From Aphanomyces cochlioides (lineage: Eukaryota > Oomycota > Saprolegniomycetes > Saprolegniales > Verrucalvaceae), in contig JAHQRK010000093.1 of the NCBI GenBank assembly GCA_019828595.1, positions 1 to 21,155 on the forward strand: 21,155 nt of DNA. The letters run 5' to 3'. The position numbers and the translations under genes were made by a program. The notes beneath the pieces were generated by a model that made no database searches, was not told the DNA's origin, and was given only the letters and a program-made list of their open reading frames with translations. Positions 20,281-21,155 of the stretch are shown in pieces. How positions within the stretch are numbered: position 1 is the stretch's first letter; every line of letters starts with the position of its first letter.

Positions 20281-20830
20281 GACACAAGCATGGGCAAGTC
20301 TCTGGCCGTTCATAGCCAAACAGAGGCATGCACACAAACTCAACGAGCGAGCTTGTGCAGTCTATGAAATTGATGTGTTTTTAAAGATGAAAAGAAGTGG
20401 CCATGACTCGTGGTATCGTGTTAAACATGGCAGGTCGGACGTTAAAATGGCAGGCGGGAGAATGGAAAAAGTTGGAAAGTGGAGGAGAAAAGTGGGAAAA
20501 AGGGTAGCACTTCTTGGTTTGATAAGGACCTTTGGTACTAGACCCAACACGCTTCCTCTGCGCCAAAGTGCTACTTCCTCCTGTTTTCCCCGTCAAACAC
20601 CGGATATCAAAATTTATCGTCACGCACACACATCGACACACTATTTCACCCCTCACACACACCACGCGCTCACACAAACCATATCCTACACGCCACTCAT
20701 CCGCACAACCCTATACTAACACCACAGCGAACATTCTCTTGCCTTACCCACGTAGGCCATATCCGGCTGAGCATTCCATCTTCAGCAGACACAAGCATGG
20801 CCAAGTCTCTGGCCGTTCATTGGCAAACAG
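20281..20830. repeat. Single divergent unit
   Basis: Over about 550 bp the sequence departs from consensus at many points: gggcaag at 20,292, atcgtgtt near 20,416, agggtagc at 20,501, a rewritten tRNA, caccggatatc near 20,600, a shortened gccactcatccgc near 20,692, and taggccatatccggctgagc near 20,754. It returns to exact consensus by about 20,830. Both flanking units are near-perfect. Confidence 0.8.
20505..20572 (-). pseudogene. tRNA-iMet copy 41, wrecked anticodon and T arm
   Basis: Acceptor and D arms are recognisable. The T loop and stem have lost four bases (ggtttgataagg on the plus strand), and the anticodon arm is rewritten (ggtactagaccc), removing the CAT anticodon. It sits in a unit that is divergent throughout, between intact copies on both sides. 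Confidence 0.8.
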
Positions 20831-21014
20831 AGGCATGCACACAAACTCAACGAGCGAGCTTGTGCAGTCTATGAAATTGATGTGTTTTTAAAGATGAAAA
20901 GAAGTGGCCACGACTCGTGGTATTGGTGTAAACATGGCAGGTCGGACGTTAAAATGGCAGGCGGGAGAATGGAAAAAGTTGGAAAGTGGAGGGAGAAAAA
21001 AAGTGGGAAAAAGA

Positions 21015-21086
21015 TAGCACTTCTTGGTTTCGATCCAAGGACCTTTGGGTTATGAGCCCAACACGCTTCCTCTGCGCCAAAGTGCT
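21015..21086 (-). tRNA. tRNA-iMet: tRNA-iMet(CAT), copy 42
   Basis: Exact consensus, restored directly after the divergent unit. Runs are T5 near and T7 far. The window ends 69 bp upstream of its 5' end, inside the CA-rich block. Confidence 0.92.
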
Positions 21087-21155
21087 ACTTCCTCCTGTTT
21101 TCCCGTCAAACACAAATACAAAATTTTATCGTCACGCACACACATCGACACACTA

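Larger units (their letters stand above)
1..21155. repeat. Tandem array of ~514-bp units, each with a minus-strand initiator tRNA gene
   Basis: The whole window is one head-to-tail array. A landmark in the tRNA T arm (ttggtttcgatcc on the plus strand) occurs 42 times, at 51, 550, 1041, 1526, 2038 and so on to 20002, 20514 and 21024. Spacing is 485-541 bp overall and 509-515 bp between 7,164 and 20,002, averaging 513.5 bp from 7,678 to 20,002. All units point the same way. Positions 1-41 are the end of a preceding unit and 21,087-21,155 the start of another spacer, so neither array boundary is seen. Tandem tRNA repeats are known in other eukaryotes, for example Entamoeba tRNA arrays and the 3.18-kb Xenopus laevis tRNA repeats, which include tRNA-iMet. 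A short unit with only the initiator gene is a different layout as far as I know. Confidence 0.97.

Noticed and set aside
19373..20719. Plus-strand open frame of 448 codons, and similar 350-392-codon frames at 10,642-11,754, 11,669-12,808, 15,860-16,915 and 16,803-17,981.
   Set aside because: One frame of the unit happens to lack stops, so units whose length is a multiple of three (510 or 513 bp) join into long frames, while 514- or 515-bp units break them. Frame continuity follows terminator-run length, the frame runs antisense through a tRNA gene, and no conserved protein is recognisable.
1..21155. CRISPR array.
   Set aside because: The repeat unit is about 514 bp with no alternation of short repeats and unique spacers, and each unit contains a tRNA gene.

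Overview
This window is a single tandem repeat. A unit of about 514 bp recurs end to end across all 21,155 bases: 42 copies of the same landmark lie 485 to 541 bp apart, averaging 513.5 bp in the uniform core. No non-repeat DNA appears at either end, so the array continues past both edges.

Each unit carries one RNA gene on the minus strand. Read on that strand, the 72-nt element folds as a complete cloverleaf with anticodon CAT and the hallmarks of a eukaryotic cytoplasmic initiator tRNA: A1:T72, GGG:CCC at 29-31/39-41, A54 and A60 in the T loop ATCGAAA, A20, and no intron. The window is therefore a tandem array of tRNA-iMet genes. By eye 28 of the 42 copies match the consensus exactly, two more differ by one base, and twelve are damaged by indels or several substitutions. 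Two nucleotides past each mature 3' end is a T run on the minus strand (T4-T5), followed by a second run of variable length (T3-T8). These fit RNA polymerase III terminators. An AT-rich TATA-like block lies 29-43 nt upstream of each gene.

Layout. About 1-7,150 holds 15 uneven copies with many small indels and C-to-T changes at CpG; most of their tRNAs are damaged. About 7,150-20,280 is a very uniform core in which variation is almost confined to the terminator tract. About 20,280-20,830 is one abruptly divergent copy with a wrecked tRNA, followed by a consensus copy running off the right end. Between genes is a spacer of about 442 bp with a CA-rich block, short inverted repeats and a short direct repeat. 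I recognise no other gene in it.

The initiator tRNA type, Pol III signals, tandem organisation and CpG decay point to a eukaryotic nuclear genome. T33 in the anticodon loop argues against a vertebrate, which normally has C33. I cannot name the organism. The long open frames are by-products of a unit with one stop-free frame and I do not treat them as genes. The main caveat is that the indel-rich left part and the divergent copy near 20,500 could be long-read assembly error.
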